Assembly: GCA_903832005.1 (NCBI GenBank)
Contig: CAIKZO010000031.1
Span: 1-64,000 of the forward strand
Source: Enhydrobacter aerosaccus
GTDB taxonomy: Bacteria; Pseudomonadota; Alphaproteobacteria; Reyranellales; Reyranellaceae
Direction of reading: 5' to 3'
Length of the DNA: 64,000 nt
Each line of letters opens with the position of its first letter. Positions within the stretch are counted from its first letter, which is position 1. A program made the translations under genes and the position numbers. The notes below the pieces were generated by a model that saw only the letters and a list, made by a program, of their open reading frames with translations, was not told the DNA's origin and searched no databases. Shown one piece after another: positions 54,901 to 62,338 of this stretch.

Positions 54901-56429
54901 TGCAGCACCTGCCGCCACACCGCGTCCCCGTCCTCGCAATGATCGCCGCGCCAGGCGACGTGCGTATCAGGGCGAACCAGCACCAGCTTCGCCTCGTAAA
55001 TCGGCGCCATCGACTCGTCGTCGATGACCACGACATCGAGCGGCACCGGCGCGGCATCGATCAGCTCCGACGGATCGGCATCGCCGAAGCGCAGCAGGGT
55101 GAACCACGGGCCGAGGCGATCGTAGAGCGCGGAGCCGTCGCGCAGGAAGGTACTGGGCAGGCGGGCACCTGGCGCGGTCGTGGGGTGATAGACAGCAGGA
55201 TCGCCCTCGACGCCATCGTAGCGATAGCCGAACTCGATGCCCCAGCTTTCGTTCTCGAGATTGCCCAGCGCCGCGATGCCGCGCGCCAGCGCCTCGGGAT
55301 CGCTCTCCTTCTCGTAGAGCTCGCCGATCTTGATGCGTACGCCGGTGTGACGCTCCGACGCCAGCCGATTGCGCAAGCCGACGGGACGGCGCTCCTTTTC
55401 GTAACTCGCCAGCAGCTTGGCGCCCGCGAAGCCCTTCACCGCCGCGGCGAGTTTCCAGCCAAGATCGACGGCGTCGCCGATGCCGGTGTTCATGCCATAG
55501 CCGCCGGTCGGGATGTATTGGTGCGCCGCGTCGCCCGCCAAAAACACGCGACCGCTTTGATAGCGATCGGCTAGCAGCAGATGCGGGGTCCACGGATTGG
55601 CGACCAGGATGTTGCGCGTGAAGGCGCGGCCGACCCATTTGTTCAACAGCGGGCCAGGATCGACAGCGGCGGGATCGACACCCGCGGGCGGCCGCGTCTG
55701 CAGGGTCCAGGTGTCCTTGTCGTCCTGCGCGATCAAGGTGCCAAGCGGCGTCTGGTAATGCCAGGCCACGCCAAAGGCCTGCATCAAGCCGCGCGAGTCG
55801 GACTTGAAATGGATCATGTAGCGCTGGGTCACGCGTGACTTGCCTTCGAGGCCGATGCCCAGCGCCTCGCGCATGATGCTGGAGCCGCCATCGCAGCCCG
55901 CGAGATAGGCGCAGCGCACCTCTTCCGTGGCGCCCGTCTCCGCGTTGCGCAGGGTGCAGGTGACGCCGCTCTCGTCCTGCACGAAATCCTCGAAGGCCAC
56001 GCCCCAACGCGCCTCGACCAGCGGATGGTCAACGATCGAGGCTTGCAGCACCGGCTCGATCATCACCTGACTCACGCGCATGGCGGGCTCGCGCGGCTGC
56101 GTGCCGTCATTCCTGCGGCGGATCTCGGCGCGCTTCTCGACGACCGAGGGATAGCGAAAGCGATGGAGCTCGCGGCCGGTCAGCGAGGTGATCCAGGCCA
56201 CGTCGAAATTATTCTCTTCCGGCACCGCGACGGCGCGCAGCTTGCCGGCCAGGCCAAGCCGCGCGAACAGCTCCATCGAGCGGCCATTGGTGATGTCCAT
56301 CTTCGGATGCCGCGTCGTCGAGGCATTGCGCTCGACCAGCAGGCAACGCACGCCCAGGGTCGCGAGCGTACGCGCCAAGGTCATGCCGACCGGGCCGCCG
56401 CCCGCGATCAGGACGGGGACTTGTTTCAC
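54897..56429 (-). CDS. FAD-dependent monooxygenase (phenol/MhpA-type)
   Basis: A 510-residue group A flavoprotein monooxygenase of the longer aromatic-hydroxylase type. FAD motif LIAGGGPVGMTLAR (8-21), DITNGRSMELFARLG, CDGGSSIMREALGI, and the GD motif FLAGDAAHQYIPTGGYGMNTG. The C-terminal part (about residues 400-510) is a degenerate thioredoxin-like domain typical of the MhpA/PheA group. It probably inserts oxygen next to a phenolic hydroxyl. It is 1 bp after the LLM gene and overlaps the next FAD monooxygenase by 4 bp. Confidence 0.9.
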   Translation of the reverse strand: MKQVPVLIAGGGPVGMTLARTLATLGVRCLLVERNASTTRHPKMDITNGRSMELFARLGLAGKLRAVAVPEENNFDVAWITSLTGRELHRFRYPSVVEKRAEIRRRNDGTQPREPAMRVSQVMIEPVLQASIVDHPLVEARWGVAFEDFVQDESGVTCTLRNAETGATEEVRCAYLAGCDGGSSIMREALGIGLEGKSRVTQRYMIHFKSDSRGLMQAFGVAWHYQTPLGTLIAQDDKDTWTLQTRPPAGVDPAAVDPGPLLNKWVGRAFTRNILVANPWTPHLLLADRYQSGRVFLAGDAAHQYIPTGGYGMNTGIGDAVDLGWKLAAAVKGFAGAKLLASYEKERRPVGLRNRLASERHTGVRIKIGELYEKESDPEALARGIAALGNLENESWGIEFGYRYDGVEGDPAVYHPTTAPGARLPSTFLRDGSALYDRLGPWFTLLRFGDADPSELIDAAPVPLDVVVIDDESMAPIYEAKLVLVRPDTHVAWRGDHCEDGDAVWRQVLQ

Positions 56430-56430
56430 A

Positions 56431-57663
56431 TCAGGCCCGCTTCGCCGCCGCTTCCTTCTCGGCCATCTTGGCCTTGAGTTGGTCGGGCGTGAGGCGAACG
56501 ATATGCTCGTTCTGGTGGCTGTAGATGTCGTACTTCTGGACGTCGATCTCCTCGAGCACGATCTCGCGCTTCAGCACCTTGGCTTTCCATTCGAGATGCT
56601 CGGCTTCGGCGGCGTGGAACTCCGGCATCACTTCCTTCGCGAACAGTTCGAGCGAGGAGCAGATGTCCTCGTGGCTGGTCTTGCCCGCCTGGTTGAGCAG
56701 GATCACCTGGTCGACCCGGCTTTGGCCGAACTGGCGCAGCTTCTTGCTGATCGTCTCGGGCGAGCCGATCAGGCCCGACTCAAGCGCTTTCTTCTCCTCG
56801 GGCCCGCCCTTCCACGCCTGGTACTCCTTCCAGAGATCGGACGTGCCCGGCGCGTCAACGCCTTTGCGACCATAGTAGGAGAGCGCGAAAATGAAGAAGG
56901 TCCAGCCGGCGGCTTTGGCCTCGGCCTCCGCGTCGGTCGGCGCGCACATGAAGCCCGACACCATCGCGACATTCGGATTGCTCGGATAGTCGGTGAGCTT
57001 GTTCAGGTTGTTCAGCAGGTTGTTGTAGTACTTGTGCACCCAGGCGCGCGCTGCCTCCGGCGTCACGAAGGTGAAGCCGAGCGCGCCCATGCCCCACTCG
57101 CCCGCCTTGCCGATGGTCTGGATGTTCGAGCACGCGACCCACAGCGGCGGATGCGGCTTCTGAAGCGGCTTGGGGATCACGTTGCGCGCCGGGAAGTCGA
57201 AATACTGGCCGTGGAACTCCCAGCTCTCCTTGCTGAACATCGGCACGATCGCTTTCACCGCCTCTTCCCAGCGGTCGCGCTTGTCGCGCACCTTCACGCC
57301 GAAGGGATGAAGCTCGGCCGGCCCCGCCGCCTCGCCCATGCCGAGCTCGACCCTCCCACCCGACAACAGGTCGAGCGTCGCCACTTTCTCGGCCACGCGA
57401 TGCGGCTGGTTGGTCGTGAGCTGGATGACGCCATGGCCGAGACGAATGCGCTTGGTGCGCTGGCTCGCGGCGCCGAGGAAAACCTCCGGCGCCGAGGAGT
57501 GCGAATATTCCTCGAGGAAGTGATGCTCCACTTCCCACGCGTAGTCGTAGCCAAGCTTGTCGGCCAACTCGATCTGCGTCAGCGAATCCTGCAGCAGCTG
57601 ATACTCGCTCGTCGGCCCCCACGGCCGCGGCAACTGATGTTCGTAGAAGATGCCGAACTTCAT
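56431..57663 (-). CDS. LLM-class flavin-dependent oxidoreductase
   Basis: A 410-residue luciferase-like monooxygenase: WEVEHHFLEEYSHSSAPEVFL around residue 44, LSGGRVELGMGEA near 101 and the YFDFPARNVIPKPLQKPHPP block that positions substrate. It uses FMNH2 from a reductase that is not encoded here. AGGAGGGC before the ATG is strong. Second gene of the operon, 10 bp after the hydrolase. It is only distantly similar to the LLM enzyme at 5543. Co-transcription with two aromatic hydroxylases suggests one degradative route. Confidence 0.9.
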   Translation of the reverse strand: MKFGIFYEHQLPRPWGPTSEYQLLQDSLTQIELADKLGYDYAWEVEHHFLEEYSHSSAPEVFLGAASQRTKRIRLGHGVIQLTTNQPHRVAEKVATLDLLSGGRVELGMGEAAGPAELHPFGVKVRDKRDRWEEAVKAIVPMFSKESWEFHGQYFDFPARNVIPKPLQKPHPPLWVACSNIQTIGKAGEWGMGALGFTFVTPEAARAWVHKYYNNLLNNLNKLTDYPSNPNVAMVSGFMCAPTDAEAEAKAAGWTFFIFALSYYGRKGVDAPGTSDLWKEYQAWKGGPEEKKALESGLIGSPETISKKLRQFGQSRVDQVILLNQAGKTSHEDICSSLELFAKEVMPEFHAAEAEHLEWKAKVLKREIVLEEIDVQKYDIYSHQNEHIVRLTPDQLKAKMAEKEAAAKRA

Positions 57664-57673
57664 GGCGCCCTCC

Positions 57674-58558
57674 TCACTTGCCCTTGCAGAAGGAGGTGAT
57701 GCGATCGATCACCGTCGGGACCATGCCGGGCGGGAAGTCGTGGCCCCAGCCGGGAAAGGTCTCGATCTTGGCGCCCGGAACGAGGGCGGCGACATCGCGG
57801 CCGCACTCGACCGGCAGCAGCGGATCGGCCTCACCGTGCAGCACCAGGGTCGGCACCTTGACGGTCTTCAACAGCTCGACCCGCTCGCCCGAGGCGATGA
57901 CGGCGAGATACTGCCGCGCCGATCCTTCGGGATACCAGCGGCGGTCGACGTTCTTCTCGACGAAGGCGCGCATCTCGGCCTCCGGTGTCGGATAGCCGGG
58001 ACTGCCGATGACGTTGCGCAGCTTGATGCCGTGCTTGATCTTGTCCTCGCGCGTCGGCCCCTCGGGCGCCGCCGACAGCATCGCCAGCGCCTCCGGCTTG
58101 CCGGTCGGCAGGCCGTAACGGCCGCTGGTCGAATAGATCGAGACCATCGAACGCGTGCGCGCGGCGTACTCGGCCGCCACGATCTGCACGATCATGCCAC
58201 CCATCGAGGCGCCGACCATATTGGCGCGGTCGATGCCCAGCGCATCGAGCAGCCCGATCGCATCGGCCGCCATGTCCTTCAGGTAATAGGGCGCCTCGAC
58301 CTTCTGGCCGCTCATCAGCTTCTGGATCGCGCCGGGAATGTTGGGCAGGCCAGCCGCGCCAAAGTCAGTCGAGAGACCCGTGTCGCGATTGTCGAAGCGG
58401 ATGACATAGAATCCAGCCTTGGCCAGTCCTTGGAACAGGCTGTCGGGCCAGATCGTCATCTGCGCGCCCAGCCCCATCACCAGCAGCAGCGCGGGATCAC
58501 TCTTGTTGCCCGCGGTCTCGTATTCGATCTCGATGCCGTTTGCTTTGACGCGGGCCAA
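57674..58558 (-). CDS. Alpha/beta hydrolase
   Basis: A 294-residue alpha/beta hydrolase. VMGLGAQ (oxyanion), DNRDTGLS, nucleophile elbow GASMGG with Ser118, acid in VLHGEADPLLP and His in GWGHDFPPG. It belongs to the group annotated near aclacinomycin methylesterase and fluoroacetate-like hydrolases. The start is TTG at 58558, with GGGAGAGAG just upstream; no ATG fits. First gene of the hydrolase-LLM-FAD-FAD-GNAT operon. It may hydrolyse an ester or ring-cleavage product. Cytosolic. Confidence 0.85.
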   Translation of the reverse strand: MARVKANGIEIEYETAGNKSDPALLLVMGLGAQMTIWPDSLFQGLAKAGFYVIRFDNRDTGLSTDFGAAGLPNIPGAIQKLMSGQKVEAPYYLKDMAADAIGLLDALGIDRANMVGASMGGMIVQIVAAEYAARTRSMVSIYSTSGRYGLPTGKPEALAMLSAAPEGPTREDKIKHGIKLRNVIGSPGYPTPEAEMRAFVEKNVDRRWYPEGSARQYLAVIASGERVELLKTVKVPTLVLHGEADPLLPVECGRDVAALVPGAKIETFPGWGHDFPPGMVPTVIDRITSFCKGK

Positions 58559-58580
58559 ATCTCTCTCCCTCGATACGATT

Positions 58581-58844
58581 CTATTTCGTTTGCCGCTTGC
58601 CGAGTGCCGCCTCGAGCCAGACCACGGCGGAGACCGCAGCCGCCATCGCCGCGTCGCGCGAGACGTAGACCCTGCCGGAGTGATAGGTCACCGGCGTCCA
58701 CCGCCCCTCGTCCTCGACATCCCGGCGAAACGCCTCGAAGCCGAAGCTGCCGTCGGGACGCCGGAAGAGATCGACGCAGCGATCATGCTCATCATTCTCG
58801 ACGCTGTCGAACACGACCCATGACTTGTCGATCCGCGCCGACAT
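58581..58844 (-). CDS. Small protein of unknown function
   Basis: An 87-residue protein beginning MSARIDKSWVVFDSVENDEHDRCVD, with a beta-rich first half (FRRPDGSFGFEAFRRD, GRWTPVTYHSGRVYVSR) and a terminal amphipathic helix. No membrane segment, no family recognised. It lies 6 bp after the NDUFAF6-like gene and 22 bp before the hydrolase operon, on the same strand, so may bridge the two units. Confidence 0.55.
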   Translation of the reverse strand: MSARIDKSWVVFDSVENDEHDRCVDLFRRPDGSFGFEAFRRDVEDEGRWTPVTYHSGRVYVSRDAAMAAAVSAVVWLEAALGKRQTK

Positions 58845-58850
58845 CGAACC

Positions 58851-59504
58851 TCAATACCGCCCGCGCCGCGCCGCCCACCAATAGGCGAGCGGCGTACGCC
58901 AAGGACTTCTGTGACGATCGAGCGACAGCGCCGGCAACAGGATCGGCAACGCGCGCGCGTCGACCCGCGCCCGCAATGCCCGCGCCTCGGCGAGGAACGC
59001 CCCGCGCTCGGGCCCCTCGCCCATCAGCCACGCCGCGCCCACCGCATGGGCCGCCTCGCGGCTCGCCGGATCGTCGACGCCCAGCACGGCCAGTTGGAGA
59101 TCGGCCAGCGCGCCGCCGGTGCGCACGACGTCGAGCGCGCCCTCGACCTCGTCCTCGCGCGCATCGACCAGCGCCACCAGCGCCTCGGCCGCCAATCCGT
59201 CCCGCCGCGCGGTTTCGCTGAGCGAGTCAACGATCGGCTGGGCCCGCGGCTTGCCCACGCCCGCCGCCTCAACGGCCGCCTCGCGCCACCACTCCAGGCG
59301 GATGCGCGCCAGCATCGGCTCCTTGGTGACGAACCGCGTGCGCGCCAGCTCGTGGTCGAACGCCAGCAGCGCCAGCAGGCCGCGCCGCGCCGGCTCGGGC
59401 GCGAACAGCGCCGCCAGGAAACGGCCTCGGTCCGTTTCGCGTACCGAATCGAGGACGAATCGGTGCGAGGCCTCAGAGGCTGTGTACGGAGGAAAACCCT
59501 TCAT
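58851..59504 (-). CDS. Squalene/phytoene-synthase-like protein (NDUFAF6 type)
   Basis: A 217-residue helical protein of the squalene/phytoene synthase fold. RFLAALFAPEPARRGLLALLAFDHELAR and MLARIRLEWWREAV are the usual first helices. The two aspartate-rich DxxxD motifs needed for prenyl diphosphate condensation are absent or degenerate (FDHELARTR, DAREDEVEG), and the protein is shorter than true synthases (about 280 residues). These features fit the NDUFAF6/complex I assembly group common in alphaproteobacteria; that role is inference. Confidence 0.75.
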   Translation of the reverse strand: MKGFPPYTASEASHRFVLDSVRETDRGRFLAALFAPEPARRGLLALLAFDHELARTRFVTKEPMLARIRLEWWREAAVEAAGVGKPRAQPIVDSLSETARRDGLAAEALVALVDAREDEVEGALDVVRTGGALADLQLAVLGVDDPASREAAHAVGAAWLMGEGPERGAFLAEARALRARVDARALPILLPALSLDRHRSPWRTPLAYWWAARRGRY

Positions 59505-59593
59505 CTGCGACCGTTGAACGCAGGCCCCTGTGAGATTACAATGGCGTCACTGGGATTCTTCAATCCCGTCAACAAGATAAGGGGATTTCTGGC

Positions 59594-60190
59594 ATGGGCG
59601 CCATATTTACATCGCTCGAGAGGACGCTCGCCGCGGGCTTCATCTTGATCTTCCTCATTGTGGTGGTCGCAGGGCTGCTTGCAGGTCAAATGGTCCACCT
59701 CGACCATGCTTGGGGCATCTTCTTCATGCGCTGGCTCCATATCATGAGCGGCGTCATGTGGATCGGCCTCCTCTGGTACCTGAACTTCGTGCAGGTGCCG
59801 ACCATGCCCAAGATCCAGCCGGTCGAAACCCGCACGGCGATCACCAAGTTCATCGCGCCGAACGTGCTGTGGTGGTTCCGCTACGGCGCGCTCGCCACCG
59901 TCATCACTGGCCTCCTGCTGGCCTGGATGAACGGCTACATCGTACAGGCACTGACCCTGCAGAAAGGCTTCTACCCGATCGGCATCGGCATGTGGATGGC
60001 GCTGATCATGGCCTTCAACGTGTGGTTCATCATCTGGCCGAACCAGAAGAAGATCCTGGGCATCGTCGAGGCGACGGCGGAGGAAAAGGCCAAGGCCGCT
60101 CCGGTCGCTCTCTACGCCAGCCGCTTCAACACCATGTTCTCGATCGGCATGCTCTACTGCATGGCCGCCCAGAGCCACGGCGGCTTCTAG
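59594..60190 (+). CDS. Urate hydroxylase PuuD-like membrane protein (membrane domain only)
   Basis: A 198-residue protein with four or five membrane segments: residues 12-32, 40-60, 95-115, 128-150 and near the C-terminus. FFMRWLHIMSGVMWIGLLWYLN with its conserved His and Trp, and APNVLWWFRYGALATVITG, are characteristic of the PuuD membrane domain. Full PuuD proteins are about 400 residues with a C-terminal cytochrome c; that part is missing and the stop is followed by a clear terminator, so this is a stand-alone form. The His residues could bind haem. Urate oxidation is therefore uncertain; it may need a separate cytochrome. Confidence 0.75.
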   Translation: MGAIFTSLERTLAAGFILIFLIVVVAGLLAGQMVHLDHAWGIFFMRWLHIMSGVMWIGLLWYLNFVQVPTMPKIQPVETRTAITKFIAPNVLWWFRYGALATVITGLLLAWMNGYIVQALTLQKGFYPIGIGMWMALIMAFNVWFIIWPNQKKILGIVEATAEEKAKAAPVALYASRFNTMFSIGMLYCMAAQSHGGF

Positions 60191-60212
60191 GCCACACCCT
60201 CTTCGACGAAGA

Positions 60213-60239
60213 ACGGGGCCCTCGCGGGCCCCGTTTTTC
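60213..60239 (+). terminator. Rho-independent terminator after the PuuD-like gene
   Basis: ACGGGGCCC-TCGC-GGGCCCCGT is a perfect 9-bp stem with a 4-base loop followed by a T run, 23 bp after the stop of the gene ending at 60190. Confidence 0.93.
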
Positions 60240-60373
60240 TTTGTCTCATCCCTGGAAAGATGACGCGGTGTGCACCGAAATCCTGGGACACCTCCGATGC
60301 CGATGGCGCAAGGATTTCTCGCGATTTGTACCGGATTCCACCACACCCTCACCGCAAGATTATTGCGCGAGCT

Positions 60374-60991
60374 CTAAGGCTTGCGCGCCAGCGCGAGGCC
60401 GAGGCCCGCGCCGATCATCAGGCCGCCGGTCACGCGATTACGTAGCCGCGCTCGCGCCACGAGCAGTCCGCGCAGGCGGCCGGTGAGCAACGCCCACAGG
60501 CTGTCGAGCACGGTGGAGACGACGAAGAAGGTGACGGCGAGCAACAGGAGTTGCCGCGTCGCGTCGGGGCCTGGCGTCACGAACTGCGGCAGGAAGGCGC
60601 CGCAGAACAGCAGCGTCTTGGGATTGGTCAGGCACACCAGAAGACCGCGCAGATAGATCGCGCGGGCCGAGCGCGCCTGCGGCTTCACCTGCGTGAGGTC
60701 GACCGGCGGCGCGCGCCAGGCCGCAATGCCGAGCCACACGAGATAGGCGACGCCCACCCAGCGCAGGACCTCGAAGCCCGATGCCAGGAAGTCGAGCGCT
60801 GCGCTGGCGCCCAAGACCGTCAGCGCGAGTTGAACCACGACACCGCTCGCGGTGCCGGCGACGGTGAGCAGGCCGAAGCGCGTGCCGTGCGCCACGCTGT
60901 TGGCCACGATCAGGGCGACGTTGGGGCCCGGGATCACCATCAGCAGCGCCGTGGCCGCGACGAAAGCGAGGAAGACATCGAGGGCGATCAT
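60374..60991 (-). CDS. LysE family amino-acid exporter
   Basis: A 205-residue protein with six membrane segments of the LysE/RhtB family. FVAATALLMVIPGPNVALIVANS contains the PGP motif, and YLRGLLVCLTNPKTLLFCGAFLPQF the NPK motif. These export amino acids or homoserine lactones in exchange for protons. ATG at 60991 is chosen at the start of the first membrane segment; 27 codons upstream are open but unlike the family. Substrate unknown. Confidence 0.92.
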   Translation of the reverse strand: MIALDVFLAFVAATALLMVIPGPNVALIVANSVAHGTRFGLLTVAGTASGVVVQLALTVLGASAALDFLASGFEVLRWVGVAYLVWLGIAAWRAPPVDLTQVKPQARSARAIYLRGLLVCLTNPKTLLFCGAFLPQFVTPGPDATRQLLLLAVTFFVVSTVLDSLWALLTGRLRGLLVARARLRNRVTGGLMIGAGLGLALARKP

Positions 60992-61333
60992 CGCGCGATG
61001 ATTAGGGCGTGTACTCGATAGAGCCAACAGCCGAAGTCGCCCTGAAAGCGCACATGGCGATCCCTCAGGCATCCGCCCGATGGAGACACTCTTCGGTCGT
61101 CACACCAGATTCAATTGCGACCTGAAGAACTACGTGTCGACGGGAGATCCATGTGCAAAGTCACCCTGACGCCGTGACACTCGAATGCGCGGGTAAATAG
61201 TGCACCCGGTTCACTCACGTCGCCGTGCCCGTTTCTGCGAATTTGCATAGTGGCGATTACTTTGTGCGCGTTCTCACGCCAGCTCCGGCTCCCCTAATGA
61301 TCATGACGTTCCGGCTTCCTTTTGGAGAGCGTC
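60992..61333. other. Intergenic region without a recognised gene
   Basis: This 342-bp stretch between the divergent LysE and TPR genes has no convincing coding frame, RNA or repeat. It presumably holds both promoters. GGAGAG at its right end serves the TPR gene. Confidence 0.6.
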
Positions 61334-62293
61334 ATGCCCCCGTGCGTCCAGGATTCCGCTCCGCGCCCGAAGGCCGGCATGCAGATGGCGATGCTGGGCT
61401 TTTGTCTGTTGCTCGTGCTTTGCGGTCCCGCGGCGGCACAGACTTATGAGGAGCTGAAGCATTGGTGCTACGACCCCTCGACCGACGACCAAACAGTTCG
61501 CGGCTGCGATGCCGTCATTGGATCGGCCAGCGAGGGGGACGTGGAGAAAGCCGACGCCCTCGATAGCCGTGCCGATGCCTATATCAGGATGCACCAATAC
61601 GATCGCGCAATCGAAGACTACACCCGGACAATTGAACTCGAGTCCGGTTATTCCCCTGCTTATCTGGGGCGCGGCAATGCCTATGACGCCAAGGGTCAAT
61701 ACGCCCGCGCGATCAAGGATTTCGATCGGGCTACTGAACTGAAGCCGACCTATGTCGAAGCCTTTTTCAATCGGGGAAATGCCTATCGTTCCCTGGGGCA
61801 AGACGAACGCGCCCTCCAGGATTACGACCGCGCGATCGAGCTTGAGCCGCGCTTTCCGGATGCTCTCAACAGCCGGGCAAACATCTACGCGGCGCGGGGA
61901 AAGCTGGATCGGGCAATCGAGGACTACGATCGCGCGCTTTCAACCGATCCACGATTTGTAATGGCCTGGCGCAATCGCGGGCTCGCATACGACGCCAAGG
62001 GTCGGCACGACCGTGCGATCGAGGATTACGATCATGCAATCGCCCTCGCCCCCCGCTTTTGGCTCGCCTTCGAGAGTCGCTCTCTCGCCGAACTCCAGCT
62101 TCGCCGGTTCGAAGCCGCAATTGAAGATTGCGACGCAGTCTTGAAGATGAACCCGCAAAGGGCTGAGGCTCTCCTTGTTCGCGGGCGCGCGGAAAGCGAA
62201 GAAGGCAATAAGTCCAAGGGGGAAGCGGATATGGCAGCGGCCAATGCGATCACGGAAAAATTGCGCCCCACTGCGCGTGTGGCCGTTCCATAG
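61334..62293 (+). CDS. Exported tetratricopeptide-repeat protein
   Basis: A 319-residue protein with a signal peptide (hydrophobic MLGFCLLLVLCGPAAA, residues 20-35, cleavage near AAAQ) and seven or so TPR units. The repeats are highly regular: RGNAYDAKGQYARAIKDFDR, RGNAYRSLGQDERALQDYDR and RGLAYDAKGRHDRAIEDYDH, each with AIxDYD at helix B. Tetratricopeptide repeats form protein-binding solenoids; the partner is unknown. ATG at 61334 follows GGAGAG; a TTG 4 codons earlier is less likely. Probably periplasmic. Confidence 0.85.
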   Translation: MPPCVQDSAPRPKAGMQMAMLGFCLLLVLCGPAAAQTYEELKHWCYDPSTDDQTVRGCDAVIGSASEGDVEKADALDSRADAYIRMHQYDRAIEDYTRTIELESGYSPAYLGRGNAYDAKGQYARAIKDFDRATELKPTYVEAFFNRGNAYRSLGQDERALQDYDRAIELEPRFPDALNSRANIYAARGKLDRAIEDYDRALSTDPRFVMAWRNRGLAYDAKGRHDRAIEDYDHAIALAPRFWLAFESRSLAELQLRRFEAAIEDCDAVLKMNPQRAEALLVRGRAESEEGNKSKGEADMAAANAITEKLRPTARVAVP

Positions 62294-62338
62294 CGATGGA
62301 TTCGACCGAGGCCAAACCTCATCGAGCACGAGCGAGGC

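Noticed and set aside
60241..60373. Possible tRNA-like or gene remnant between the terminator and LysE
   Set aside because: A CCACC stretch suggested a tRNA end, but no acceptor or anticodon stems could be paired and no coding frame is convincing.
61322..62293. Repeats in the TPR gene considered as a DNA repeat or CRISPR-like array
   Set aside because: The periodicity is about 102 bp, equal to 34-residue TPR units, and the copies are diverged; it is protein-level repetition. No CRISPR array was seen anywhere in the window.
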